Shown here in pieces: positions 1 through 5,465 of a stretch of 5,465 nucleotides of DNA; within the stretch, counting starts at the first letter, position 1, and each line of letters opens with the position of its first letter. Under the pieces are notes generated by a model that saw only the letters and a program-made list of their open reading frames with translations, was not told the origin of the DNA and made no database searches. The stretch is taken from assembly GCA_016763135.1 (NCBI GenBank), contig JAESUI010000043.1, forward strand, positions 1-5,465. Direction: 5' to 3'. The DNA comes from Flavobacteriales bacterium. GTDB lineage: Bacteria > Bacteroidota > Bacteroidia > Flavobacteriales_E > Vicingaceae. The translations under genes were made by a program, and so were the position numbers.

Positions 1-76
1 CGGCAGAATTTGACAAGTATTCGGCAAGCCCTTCAATTTCAGTTAAACTTTTTAATATTTTACTGTTTTCTGACAT
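1..76 (-). CDS. 5' end of an unidentified protein, cut by the window edge
   Basis: Reading the minus strand from an ATG at 76-74 gives 25 open codons up to the window edge, beginning MSENSKILKSLTEIEGLAEY. The fragment is polar and looks helical. It has no signal peptide, membrane segment or recognisable motif. It does not resemble the usual response-regulator N-terminus (a hydrophobic strand followed by an acidic pair), so there is no reason to call it the partner of the divergent kinase. The start faces the kinase start across 81 bp of very AT-rich DNA, which must hold both promoters. No Shine-Dalgarno sequence precedes it; instead there is an A-rich stretch, as is usual in Bacteroidota. That it is a real gene is inferred from the clean start and the codon usage; its function is unknown. 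Confidence 0.5.
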   Translation of the reverse strand, partial: MSENSKILKSLTEIEGLAEYLSNSA

Positions 77-157
77 CAGTGTTTTTTCTTATACTTTATG
101 ATTCGTAAAAAGTAATAATTGGAAAATTAATTATATTTATGATATATATTACATAAT

Positions 158-1378
158 ATGAACAAGAAAAAAAGCAAAGATTCATTACTTATAGAAGAGC
201 AAGGAAGAGAGATAGGTCTTTTGAATAAGAAAATAGCTGTGCTTATTAATGTGGCCGATGAACTTGAAGAGGAAAAGGATGATAACTATAATAAGAGTAA
301 AGGTTATTTTAAGAAACTAATTAATGAGTATGAAAAAACGGAAGCTCGATTTCATGAATCAGAAGAGCGATTCAGGACATTGTATAAGAATGCACGAATA
401 GGTATGCCTATAAATAACTTAGAGGGAAATTTTATCGAAGTAAACCCTTGGTTTCTTCAAATGATTGGATATACAGAATCTGAGTTATTCAAATTACATA
501 TTAGTGATATTACACATGCAGACGACAGAGGGAATAGTAAAAAATTAATGACGAAACTTCTTGCTGGAAAAATAGAGTCTTTTGATATTAATAAAAGATA
601 TATAAGTAAGAACGGAAGTGTTTTACATTGTAATACTGTGGTAATGCCTTTGAGAGATACATCTGGTAATATCTTCTTATTTGCAGCGTTGGTGCGGGAT
701 ATTTCTCAGCAAATAAAAAATGAACAACGAATAATTCAGGCAATAATTGAGACTGAAGAAGCTGAAAGAAAGCGATTTTCTTACGACTTGCATGATGGGT
801 TAGGTCAGAAAATTGCAGCGGCTAATATGTATATGAACACACTTGAATCAATCGCTAAAGAACAATTTGACCCAGAAGCTTTAGAGATATTTACTACAGG
901 AAAAAAATTAATAAATGAAGCCACAAAAGAGACCAGAAATATAAGTCATAACATTACGCCTGTAGGTTTGGAAAAGGATGGATTAATTGAAACGCTTAGA
1001 AAAATTTTTGAAAATTATATGAGGATAAATAAGGGAATTAATTTTAAATTGAATGCTAAAAATTTAAAGCTTCATAAAGGTAAAGAACTAACATTATATA
1101 GAATACTCCAAGAATTAGTAAGTAATATTTTGAAACATTCCAAAGCTAAAAACGCAACGTTTCAATTTGAGGAAGCCAATGACATTTTGAGAGTTATGGT
1201 TTGTGATGACGGAGTGGGGTTTAATGTAGAAGAAGTTAGAAAAAAAAGAACAGGTTTAGGTCTTGTTAGTGTAGAGCATAGACTCTATTCTATCAATGGA
1301 AAAATTGACATTCAAAGTGGGGCTGGAAAAGGGACTAAAATAGAGATGGTAATTAATAAAAAAACATATCTGTCCTAA
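158..1378 (+). CDS. Soluble PAS-domain sensor histidine kinase, NarX/DegS-like (HisKA_3) class
   Basis: This is a 406-residue cytoplasmic sensor kinase with no signal peptide or membrane segment. Residues 1-70 are charged and probably form a coiled coil. Residues about 71-187 form one PAS/PAC module: the S-box core (GNFIEVNPWF, then MIGYTESEL) is at 90-110, and the closing VRDIS segment at 179-183. The dimerisation and phosphotransfer helix follows, with the class motif ERKRFSYDLHDGLGQ and phospho-acceptor His212. The C-terminal ATPase domain has the N-box ELVSNILKHS (319-328, Asn323), the G1 box DDGVGF (350-355) and the G2 box TGLGLVS (365-371). All catalytic motifs look intact. Kinases of this class normally phosphorylate LuxR-type response regulators, but none is adjacent here. 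The PAS ligand cannot be read from sequence; no heme- or flavin-binding signature was recognised. ATG 158 is the first start after an in-frame TGA at 140-142. The gene converges on the dioxygenase gene. Confidence 0.93.
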   Translation: MNKKKSKDSLLIEEQGREIGLLNKKIAVLINVADELEEEKDDNYNKSKGYFKKLINEYEKTEARFHESEERFRTLYKNARIGMPINNLEGNFIEVNPWFLQMIGYTESELFKLHISDITHADDRGNSKKLMTKLLAGKIESFDINKRYISKNGSVLHCNTVVMPLRDTSGNIFLFAALVRDISQQIKNEQRIIQAIIETEEAERKRFSYDLHDGLGQKIAAANMYMNTLESIAKEQFDPEALEIFTTGKKLINEATKETRNISHNITPVGLEKDGLIETLRKIFENYMRINKGINFKLNAKNLKLHKGKELTLYRILQELVSNILKHSKAKNATFQFEEANDILRVMVCDDGVGFNVEEVRKKRTGLGLVSVEHRLYSINGKIDIQSGAGKGTKIEMVINKKTYLS

Positions 1379-1450
1379 GAAGAGGTTTTTTCTAACAACT
1401 ACATAGAGCCAGAATATTTTTTAGTTAGTGTCTATAAATGAAAGGTTATA

Positions 1451-2392
1451 TTAAACTGATTCCACAATTTCGTGTCCTTCTAAATTGGTTATCCCCCAAT
1501 TTTCGAGTTCATCTTCTGACCATAATTCTGGGAAGAAAATTCTTTTTTGATACTTAGGATGCATGTATTTTTGCCAATCAGAACCTCCCGTTGCTTCAGC
1601 TGTTTTTTTACCGCTTTCTAAGTATTTTTTTGCTGCGTTCAAATGATCCATTACCCATAACACGTTTACAGTATGGTCATAATGCCTCATAGCATTTATT
1701 AAGCCAATATCTTCTTGTGTTTCTGCGGGTAATGATTTAAACTTTGTCCATAAATTCAAGGTATTGTACTTTTTCATGAAAATAATAAAATCATCCATGT
1801 ATCTTTCTTCAAACAATGTTAGCATTGTTGATTTTTTTCCAGTTTTGAAGTTTTTACCAGCTGCCTGCCAATATAGATGCTCAAAAGCATGAGAAAAAGG
1901 TGTGTCTCTATCTATGGTGTCTCTAAAGCGAGCATCAATTAAGTTGATGAGCTCTGTAGAGGAAAATTCTATCATCCTGTATAGGGCACTTTGGAAACCA
2001 GAAGCAGGTGTTAATGTATCTCTAAACTTCATGTATTGCTCAATATCCATACCGTCACCCATAATAACAAAAGAGGAAGAGAGCATATCAAAATAACGAC
2101 TAATTCTTCCTAGTTTTTTGGTGAAAAAAGCAGGAGCTAAATCTTCTTTATCGGCAATTTGTTCAATTTCCCACAGAATCATTTTAAATAATAACTCGTT
2201 AATTTGATGGTACATAATAAATACCATTTCATCAGGAAGAGTAGTTCGTTGTATCTGTAAACTTAACAAAGCGTCAGTATTAGCAAAGTCCCAGTAGTTC
2301 ATTGGTTTAGCATGTAATAAACCATTTAAATGGACGTCAACATCTTGACCAATAGCTTCGTATTTCTTTTTTAATTCATCGTAAATTTCCAT
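1451..2392 (-). CDS. kynA: Tryptophan 2,3-dioxygenase (heme-dependent)
   Basis: This 313-residue protein belongs to the tryptophan 2,3-dioxygenase family. The family oxidises L-tryptophan with O2 to N-formylkynurenine, the first step of the kynurenine pathway, in the cytoplasm. Family motifs are visible in order: DALLSLQ (40-46), FIMYHQINELLFK (58-70), FRDTLTPASGFQSALYRMIE (123-142) and ATGGS (267-271). By alignment from memory with the Xanthomonas enzyme, Phe58, His62, Tyr120, Arg124 and Thr268 match its substrate-pocket residues Phe51, His55, Tyr113, Arg117 and Thr254. His240, in YDHTVNVLWVM, matches the axial heme ligand. His240 and Thr268 are 28 residues apart where the classical enzymes have 14, so this subfamily carries an insertion beside the heme. 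Start ATG 2392-2390 has no Shine-Dalgarno sequence. No kynureninase, formamidase or kynurenine monooxygenase gene is in the window. The gene is transcribed away from the decarboxylase-moeA operon. Confidence 0.93.
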   Translation of the reverse strand: MEIYDELKKKYEAIGQDVDVHLNGLLHAKPMNYWDFANTDALLSLQIQRTTLPDEMVFIMYHQINELLFKMILWEIEQIADKEDLAPAFFTKKLGRISRYFDMLSSSFVIMGDGMDIEQYMKFRDTLTPASGFQSALYRMIEFSSTELINLIDARFRDTIDRDTPFSHAFEHLYWQAAGKNFKTGKKSTMLTLFEERYMDDFIIFMKKYNTLNLWTKFKSLPAETQEDIGLINAMRHYDHTVNVLWVMDHLNAAKKYLESGKKTAEATGGSDWQKYMHPKYQKRIFFPELWSEDELENWGITNLEGHEIVESV

Positions 2393-2456
2393 AGTACAAA
2401 CAATTTAAGTGGCGTAAACTTAGTCATCTTAACTTAAAAAAAACTTATTATCAAGT

Positions 2457-2470
2457 ATGATTTTTATCAT
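2457..2470. promoter_or_regulatory. FNR-box-like palindrome (candidate Crp/Fnr-family operator)
   Basis: The sequence ATGATTTTTATCAT is a perfect inverted repeat with 5-bp arms and a 4-bp spacer. It matches the classical FNR box TTGAT-N4-ATCAA at eight of ten defined positions, differing only in the outermost base of each arm. It lies about 70 bp from the dioxygenase start and about 80 bp from the decarboxylase start. An oxygen-responsive Crp/Fnr-type regulator would fit an O2-using heme enzyme and a molybdenum cofactor operon, but this is inference. A palindrome this short can arise by chance in AT-rich DNA, and Bacteroidota regulators may prefer other motifs. Confidence 0.3.
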
Positions 2471-2525
2471 GTTCTGTTAAACTAACTTCTTTGGGTAGGA
2501 ATACATTTATTAAAAATCAATCAAG

Positions 2526-2533
2526 TATCTTTG
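2526..2533 (+). promoter_or_regulatory. Candidate Bacteroidota promoter -7 element for the decarboxylase-moeA operon
   Basis: TATCTTTG is an exact match to the TAnnTTTG -7 consensus used by the main sigma factor of Bacteroidota. It ends 16 bp before the decarboxylase ATG, which would put the transcript start near 2540 and give a leader of only about 10 nt. The expected upstream TTTG-type -33 element is not clear: the nearest TTTG (2490-2493) ends 32 bp before the -7 box, further than the usual 19-21 bp. The match may therefore be a weak or activator-dependent promoter, or chance. Confidence 0.42.
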
Positions 2534-2549
2534 GAATCCAATTTTAGAT

Positions 2550-4001
2550 ATGGAAAGTTTAATAAAAAGAATAATAGCATTAGAAAAAATCTCAAAAGGA
2601 CTTGAGCCTTCTTTGGAAGAAAGGAATAAATACAATGAGGAACTTCAGCAATTTCTGAATGATTTTATTGATACAACAGAAGAAAAAAAAGCTTATTACA
2701 TAGGTGAGCCTGATAACGAAAAATTAAGAGTAAATCCAACCAAAAAATCGTTAAAAGAGTTGTTAGCTATTTATACTTCTGAGGTTATTGAAAAAGGAAT
2801 TAACCCTGCATCTGGGGGGCATATAGGATATATACCTGGTGGTGGAATTTTCACGTCTGCTTTGGGTGATATGATTGCTAGCGTGACTAATGAATATGCG
2901 GGAATGTACTATGGTTCTCCTGGAGCAGTAACTATGGAAAGCGAACTGTTAGATTGGATGATGGCTATTTTTAGTTTCCCAAAAGAATCGGTTGGTAATT
3001 TAACTTCTGGAGGTTCTATAGCGAACTTAATTGCGTTAACAGCGGCACGAGATAAACATCAAATAAAAAGTGAACGAATAACAAAAAGCGTTATATATTT
3101 AAGTCCCCAAATACATCATTGTATTCATAAAGCAATTAGGATTATTGGGCTAGAAGATGTTCAAGTTCGATTATTAGAATTGGATGAAGGCTCTAAAATT
3201 GATGCGAAAAAATTAAAATTAGCTATAGCCGAAGATGCTTCTAAAGGACTAAATCCCTTTATGGTTGTAGCTTCTGCTGGAACAACCGATACAGGTGCGA
3301 TTGATCCGTTAAAAGAAATTGGAGAAATTGCTCAAGCAAATAAGATGTGGTATCATGTAGATGCAGCTTATGGTGGGTTCTTCATTTTATCTGAGAGTGT
3401 TAAACGCCTCTTTAAAGGAATTGTACTAGCAGACTCGTTGGTAATTGATCCTCATAAAGGATTATTTTTGCCTTATGGATTAGGAGCTGTTTTGGTAAAA
3501 GATAAAGAAGCAGTTTTTCATTCTCATCATTATACAGCAAATTATATGCAAGATGCTGTAACTAATTCACAAATAAATCCGGCAGATGTTTCACCAGAAT
3601 TAACTAAACATTTTAGAGGTGTTAGGCTATGGTTACCGCTAAATTTACATGGGTTAGAACCTTTCATAGCGTGTTTGGATGAAAAATTATTATTGACTAC
3701 TTATTTTAGAAACGGATTGAGTGAAATAGGTTTTAAGCTAGGACCTGAACCAGATTTGACAGTGAGTTATTTTTGGTATCCTTCAAAAGGAATTGACGAA
3801 AATAAGTACAACGAAAAACTGATGGAAATCATTCATAAAGATGGTAGTGTGTTTTTGAGTTCAACAAAAATTGAAGGTAAATTTGTGATTAGAATGGCGA
3901 TACTTTCTTTTAGAACTAAAAAAGCTACTATCGATAAAGCTATTGAAATGATTAAAAAATGTAACGTTCAAACCAATAAGTATTTTAATATTAGCAAATG
4001 A
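2550..4001 (+). CDS. Group II PLP-dependent amino-acid decarboxylase (aromatic-L-amino-acid/glutamate decarboxylase family)
   Basis: This 483-residue protein has the fold-type I PLP enzyme layout of the AADC/GAD family, close to the usual 470-490 residues. Motifs in order: SGGHIGYIPGGG (88-99, substrate-side region), NLTSGGSIANL (150-160, cofactor phosphate), SPQIHH (185-190, with His189 in the place of the His that stacks on PLP), ASAGTTDTGAIDP (241-253), WYHVDAAYGG (267-276, Asp271 for the pyridine nitrogen) and DPHKGLFLPYG (300-310, Lys303 as Schiff-base lysine). Tyr332 in ANYMQD aligns with the loop Tyr that favours decarboxylation; Phe there marks aldehyde synthases. Decarboxylation of an amino acid to an amine plus CO2 is thus likely. 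The substrate (tryptophan, tyrosine, DOPA, glutamate or other) cannot be assigned. The gene leads an operon and its TGA overlaps the moeA ATG. No Shine-Dalgarno sequence precedes it. A non-decarboxylating relative of the family remains possible. Confidence 0.88.
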   Translation: MESLIKRIIALEKISKGLEPSLEERNKYNEELQQFLNDFIDTTEEKKAYYIGEPDNEKLRVNPTKKSLKELLAIYTSEVIEKGINPASGGHIGYIPGGGIFTSALGDMIASVTNEYAGMYYGSPGAVTMESELLDWMMAIFSFPKESVGNLTSGGSIANLIALTAARDKHQIKSERITKSVIYLSPQIHHCIHKAIRIIGLEDVQVRLLELDEGSKIDAKKLKLAIAEDASKGLNPFMVVASAGTTDTGAIDPLKEIGEIAQANKMWYHVDAAYGGFFILSESVKRLFKGIVLADSLVIDPHKGLFLPYGLGAVLVKDKEAVFHSHHYTANYMQDAVTNSQINPADVSPELTKHFRGVRLWLPLNLHGLEPFIACLDEKLLLTTYFRNGLSEIGFKLGPEPDLTVSYFWYPSKGIDENKYNEKLMEIIHKDGSVFLSSTKIEGKFVIRMAILSFRTKKATIDKAIEMIKKCNVQTNKYFNISK

Positions 4002-5173
4002 TATCTGTAGAAGAAGCAAAAGAATTAATTAAAGAAACTGTTTCTCCATTAACTATAAAAGAAGTTAGTGTAGTAGATGCATTGGATTATTTTTTAGCTG
4101 AATCTATCATTGCTCCATTATCAATCCCTTCTTTTAACCAATCAGCAATGGATGGTTATGCTTTTTGTTTTGAGGATATAAATCAATCGATAACTATTGT
4201 TGATGAGGTTGCTGCTGGTGATGTTAGAGAAATAGAAACTGAAAAAGGTACTGCAGTTCGAATATTTACAGGGGCTAAAGTTCCTGCAGGTTACGATACG
4301 GTAGTAATGCAAGAGTTGACTGAAGTAAGTAATAATCAGCTTACAATTAAGGATGAAGGTTTGAAAATGGGAGGGAACATAAGATTAAAAGGTTCTCAAA
4401 TAGAAGTTGGAGATGTTGGATTGGAAGAGGGGACTAAAATTACTGCAGCAGCAGTTGGTTTTATTTCTGCTTTAGGATACACAACAATAAAGGTTTATAA
4501 ATCACCAAGAGTTGCAATTATTGCTACAGGAAACGAATTGGTAAAACCAGGAAATGAGTTAAAAGAAGGGCAGATTTATGAGTCTAATACTTTTATGCTT
4601 CAGGCAGCATTAAATAAATTAAAGATAGAACCAACAATAACAGTTGTTGAAGATAATCAGTCAGTAACTCAAAAAGCCATAGAGGAAGCCATTCAAAATA
4701 ATGAATTGGTGTTGCTCTCTGGTGGTATTTCTGTTGGGGATTATGATTATGTAAAAGAGTCGTTGGATAATTTAGGGGTAGAAGATGTGTTTTATAAAAT
4801 AAAACAGAAACCAGGAAAACCGTTGTTTTATGGAAAAACAAGTTCTTGTTATGTGTTTGGTTTGCCAGGGAATCCTGCAGCAGCATTGTCATGTTTTTAT
4901 CAATATGCTTATCCGGCAATAAATTTAATGAAAGGAAGTACAGATGCTTTCTTGCAAAAAATAAAGCTGCCAATAACCAATCAATTAAAGAAGAAAGAAG
5001 GGCGATCAGTATTTTATAAAGGTTTTACGGATTTTAAAACTGTTACTTTGTTAGAAGCGCAAGGCTCTGATATGTTGAAGTCTTTTGCTTTGGCAAACTG
5101 TTTTATATATATACCAGCGAAAGCAACTTTAATTAACGAAGCTGAAATAGTAGAAGTACATTTATTACCTTAA
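3998..5173 (+). CDS. moeA: Molybdopterin molybdenumtransferase MoeA
   Basis: MoeA inserts molybdate into adenylylated molybdopterin to give active molybdenum cofactor, in the cytoplasm as a dimer. The 391 residues are near the family length (E. coli 411). Recognisable segments: N-terminal MISVEEAKELI; SAMDGYA (49-55, with Asp52 matching the E. coli active-site Asp59); RIFTGAKVPAGYDTVV (88-103); the MoCF-binding domain with RVAIIATGNEL (171-181), VVEDN (216-220), LLSGGISVGDYDYVK (239-253) and KQKPGKPLFYG (269-279); and FGLPGNPAAALSCF (287-300). The C-terminal beta domain (about 320-391) is complete and ends at TAA. No key residue appears lost. ATG 3998-4000 overlaps the decarboxylase TGA in an ATGA arrangement, so translation is probably coupled to the upstream gene. 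A moeB-type gene follows 2 bp after the stop. No gene for a molybdoenzyme is in the window. Confidence 0.97.
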   Translation: MISVEEAKELIKETVSPLTIKEVSVVDALDYFLAESIIAPLSIPSFNQSAMDGYAFCFEDINQSITIVDEVAAGDVREIETEKGTAVRIFTGAKVPAGYDTVVMQELTEVSNNQLTIKDEGLKMGGNIRLKGSQIEVGDVGLEEGTKITAAAVGFISALGYTTIKVYKSPRVAIIATGNELVKPGNELKEGQIYESNTFMLQAALNKLKIEPTITVVEDNQSVTQKAIEEAIQNNELVLLSGGISVGDYDYVKESLDNLGVEDVFYKIKQKPGKPLFYGKTSSCYVFGLPGNPAAALSCFYQYAYPAINLMKGSTDAFLQKIKLPITNQLKKKEGRSVFYKGFTDFKTVTLLEAQGSDMLKSFALANCFIYIPAKATLINEAEIVEVHLLP

Positions 5174-5175
5174 AA

Positions 5176-5465
5176 GTGAAAGGAGCATTAACCGACATAG
5201 AGAGAAATCGTTACAGCCGACACATTTTATTAGATAAAGTGGGTCTGGTAGGTCAGGAAGATCTGAAGGGATCCAAGGTGTTGGTAATTGGTGCGGGAGG
5301 TTTGGGGTGCCCTGTTTTACAGTATTTAACGGCAGCTGGAGTTGGTACTATTGGTATAATTGATTTCGATACAGTTGATGAAACTAATTTGCAACGGCAG
5401 ATATTATTTACTGTTAATGATATTGGAAGGAACAAAGCTGAAGTAGCTGAAAGCAGATTGAAACA
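5176..5465 (+). CDS. moeB: MoeB/ThiF-family sulfur-carrier adenylyltransferase, N-terminal part
   Basis: The open frame begins at GTG 5176 and runs 96 full codons to the window edge with no stop. It shows the N-terminal half of an E1-like enzyme: RYSRHILL (12-19), GQEDL (26-30), the nucleotide-binding loop VLVIGAGGLGCPVLQYL (35-51), IIDFDTVDETNLQRQILF (61-78) and IGRNKAEVA (83-91). These match E. coli MoeB closely, including the Asp, Arg (Arg74) and Lys (Lys88) that handle ATP. MoeB adenylylates the C-terminus of MoaD before it is thiolated to act in molybdopterin synthase. Placement 2 bp after moeA favours MoeB over ThiF, though sequence alone cannot exclude ThiF or a bifunctional form with a rhodanese domain. 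GTG is the only usual start available: an in-frame TGA lies at 5143-5145, and the next in-frame start falls inside conserved sequence. The zinc-cysteine region lies beyond the window. Confidence 0.9.
   Translation, partial: MKGALTDIERNRYSRHILLDKVGLVGQEDLKGSKVLVIGAGGLGCPVLQYLTAAGVGTIGIIDFDTVDETNLQRQILFTVNDIGRNKAEVAESRLK

Larger units (their letters stand above)
2393..2549. promoter_or_regulatory. Divergent intergenic control region between the dioxygenase and decarboxylase genes
   Basis: These 157 bp separate two divergent start codons, so they must carry the promoters for the dioxygenase (leftward) and the decarboxylase-moeA-moeB operon (rightward). Visible content is a short palindrome near the middle and a TAnnTTTG hexamer-pair close to the decarboxylase start, both listed separately. 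A stretch at 2417-2447 contains the hexamer AACTTA three times. No convincing -7 element was found for the leftward promoter, and no small ORF or RNA structure was recognised. Confidence 0.6.

Noticed and set aside
132..139. TATATTTA as a -7 element for the kinase gene
   Set aside because: It lacks the final G of TAnnTTTG and has no TTG-type element at the right distance upstream; such strings are common in this AT-rich gap.
1..157. A response regulator paired with the kinase at the left edge
   Set aside because: The 25 visible residues do not resemble a receiver-domain N-terminus or a helix-turn-helix.
1379..1450. Possible bidirectional terminator between the convergent kinase and dioxygenase genes
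   Set aside because: Only weak pairings were found (CTAAC with GTTAG across a loop of more than 20 nt, and AGAA with TTCT around 1379-1394). There is no GC-rich stem followed by a T run on either strand.
1902..2096. 64-codon plus-strand open frame
   Set aside because: It lies opposite the well-supported tryptophan dioxygenase, and its translation shows no domain or motif.
2406..2422. Inverted repeat TAAGT-N7-ACTTA in the dioxygenase leader
   Set aside because: Arms are 5 bp with a 7-nt loop and little G/C pairing; this is too weak for a structured leader or attenuator.
2417..2447. Three copies of AACTTA at 2417, 2431 and 2442
   Set aside because: Spacing is uneven (14 and 11 bp) and the hexamer is AT-rich, so chance is likely. 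It is not strong enough to call an operator array without comparison to other genomes.
4593..4973. 126-codon minus-strand open frame
   Set aside because: It is the antisense shadow of moeA conserved motifs; its Leu- and His-rich translation reflects the complement of AT-rich coding sequence.
5253..5435. 60-codon minus-strand open frame
   Set aside because: It is antisense to the conserved nucleotide-binding region of the MoeB-type protein and has no features of its own.

Overview
The window is AT-rich, gene-dense DNA that looks like a member of the Bacteroidota, most likely a flavobacterium-like lineage. The reasons are the strong A/T bias at third codon positions, start codons with no Shine-Dalgarno sequence in front of them, a TAnnTTTG-type -7 element (TATCTTTG) before one gene, and the protein types present. 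The lineage is inferred from style and not from any search.

Layout from left to right. (i) The first 25 codons of an unrecognised minus-strand gene (1-76) run off the left edge. (ii) Divergent from it is a complete soluble PAS-domain sensor histidine kinase of the NarX/DegS-like (HisKA_3) class (158-1378). (iii) Convergent with the kinase, on the minus strand, is a complete tryptophan 2,3-dioxygenase (1451-2392). (iv) A 157-bp divergent intergenic region (2393-2549) holds an FNR-box-like palindrome and a candidate Bacteroidota promoter. (v) A plus-strand run of three tightly packed genes follows: a group II PLP-dependent decarboxylase of the aromatic-amino-acid/glutamate decarboxylase fold (2550-4001), moeA (3998-5173, overlapping its predecessor by 4 bp as ATGA), and the first 96 codons of a MoeB/ThiF-type adenylyltransferase that starts with GTG 2 bp after moeA (5176-5465, cut by the right edge).

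moeA and moeB belong to molybdenum cofactor synthesis: MoeB activates the MoaD sulfur carrier, and MoeA inserts molybdate into adenylylated molybdopterin. The PLP decarboxylase leading the operon has no known role in that pathway, so either it shares only the promoter or the link is uncharacterised. The dioxygenase (first step of the kynurenine pathway) and the decarboxylase (possibly acting on aromatic amino acids) diverge from the same short control region, which suggests, but does not show, a shared theme of amino-acid use under changing oxygen. The kinase has no response regulator beside it in this window.

No RNA genes, CRISPR arrays, insertion sequences or phage genes were seen. Nothing here is clearly a new defence or mobile system. 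The main points of interest are the unusual decarboxylase-moeA coupling, the insertion in the dioxygenase, and the palindrome in the divergent promoter region.
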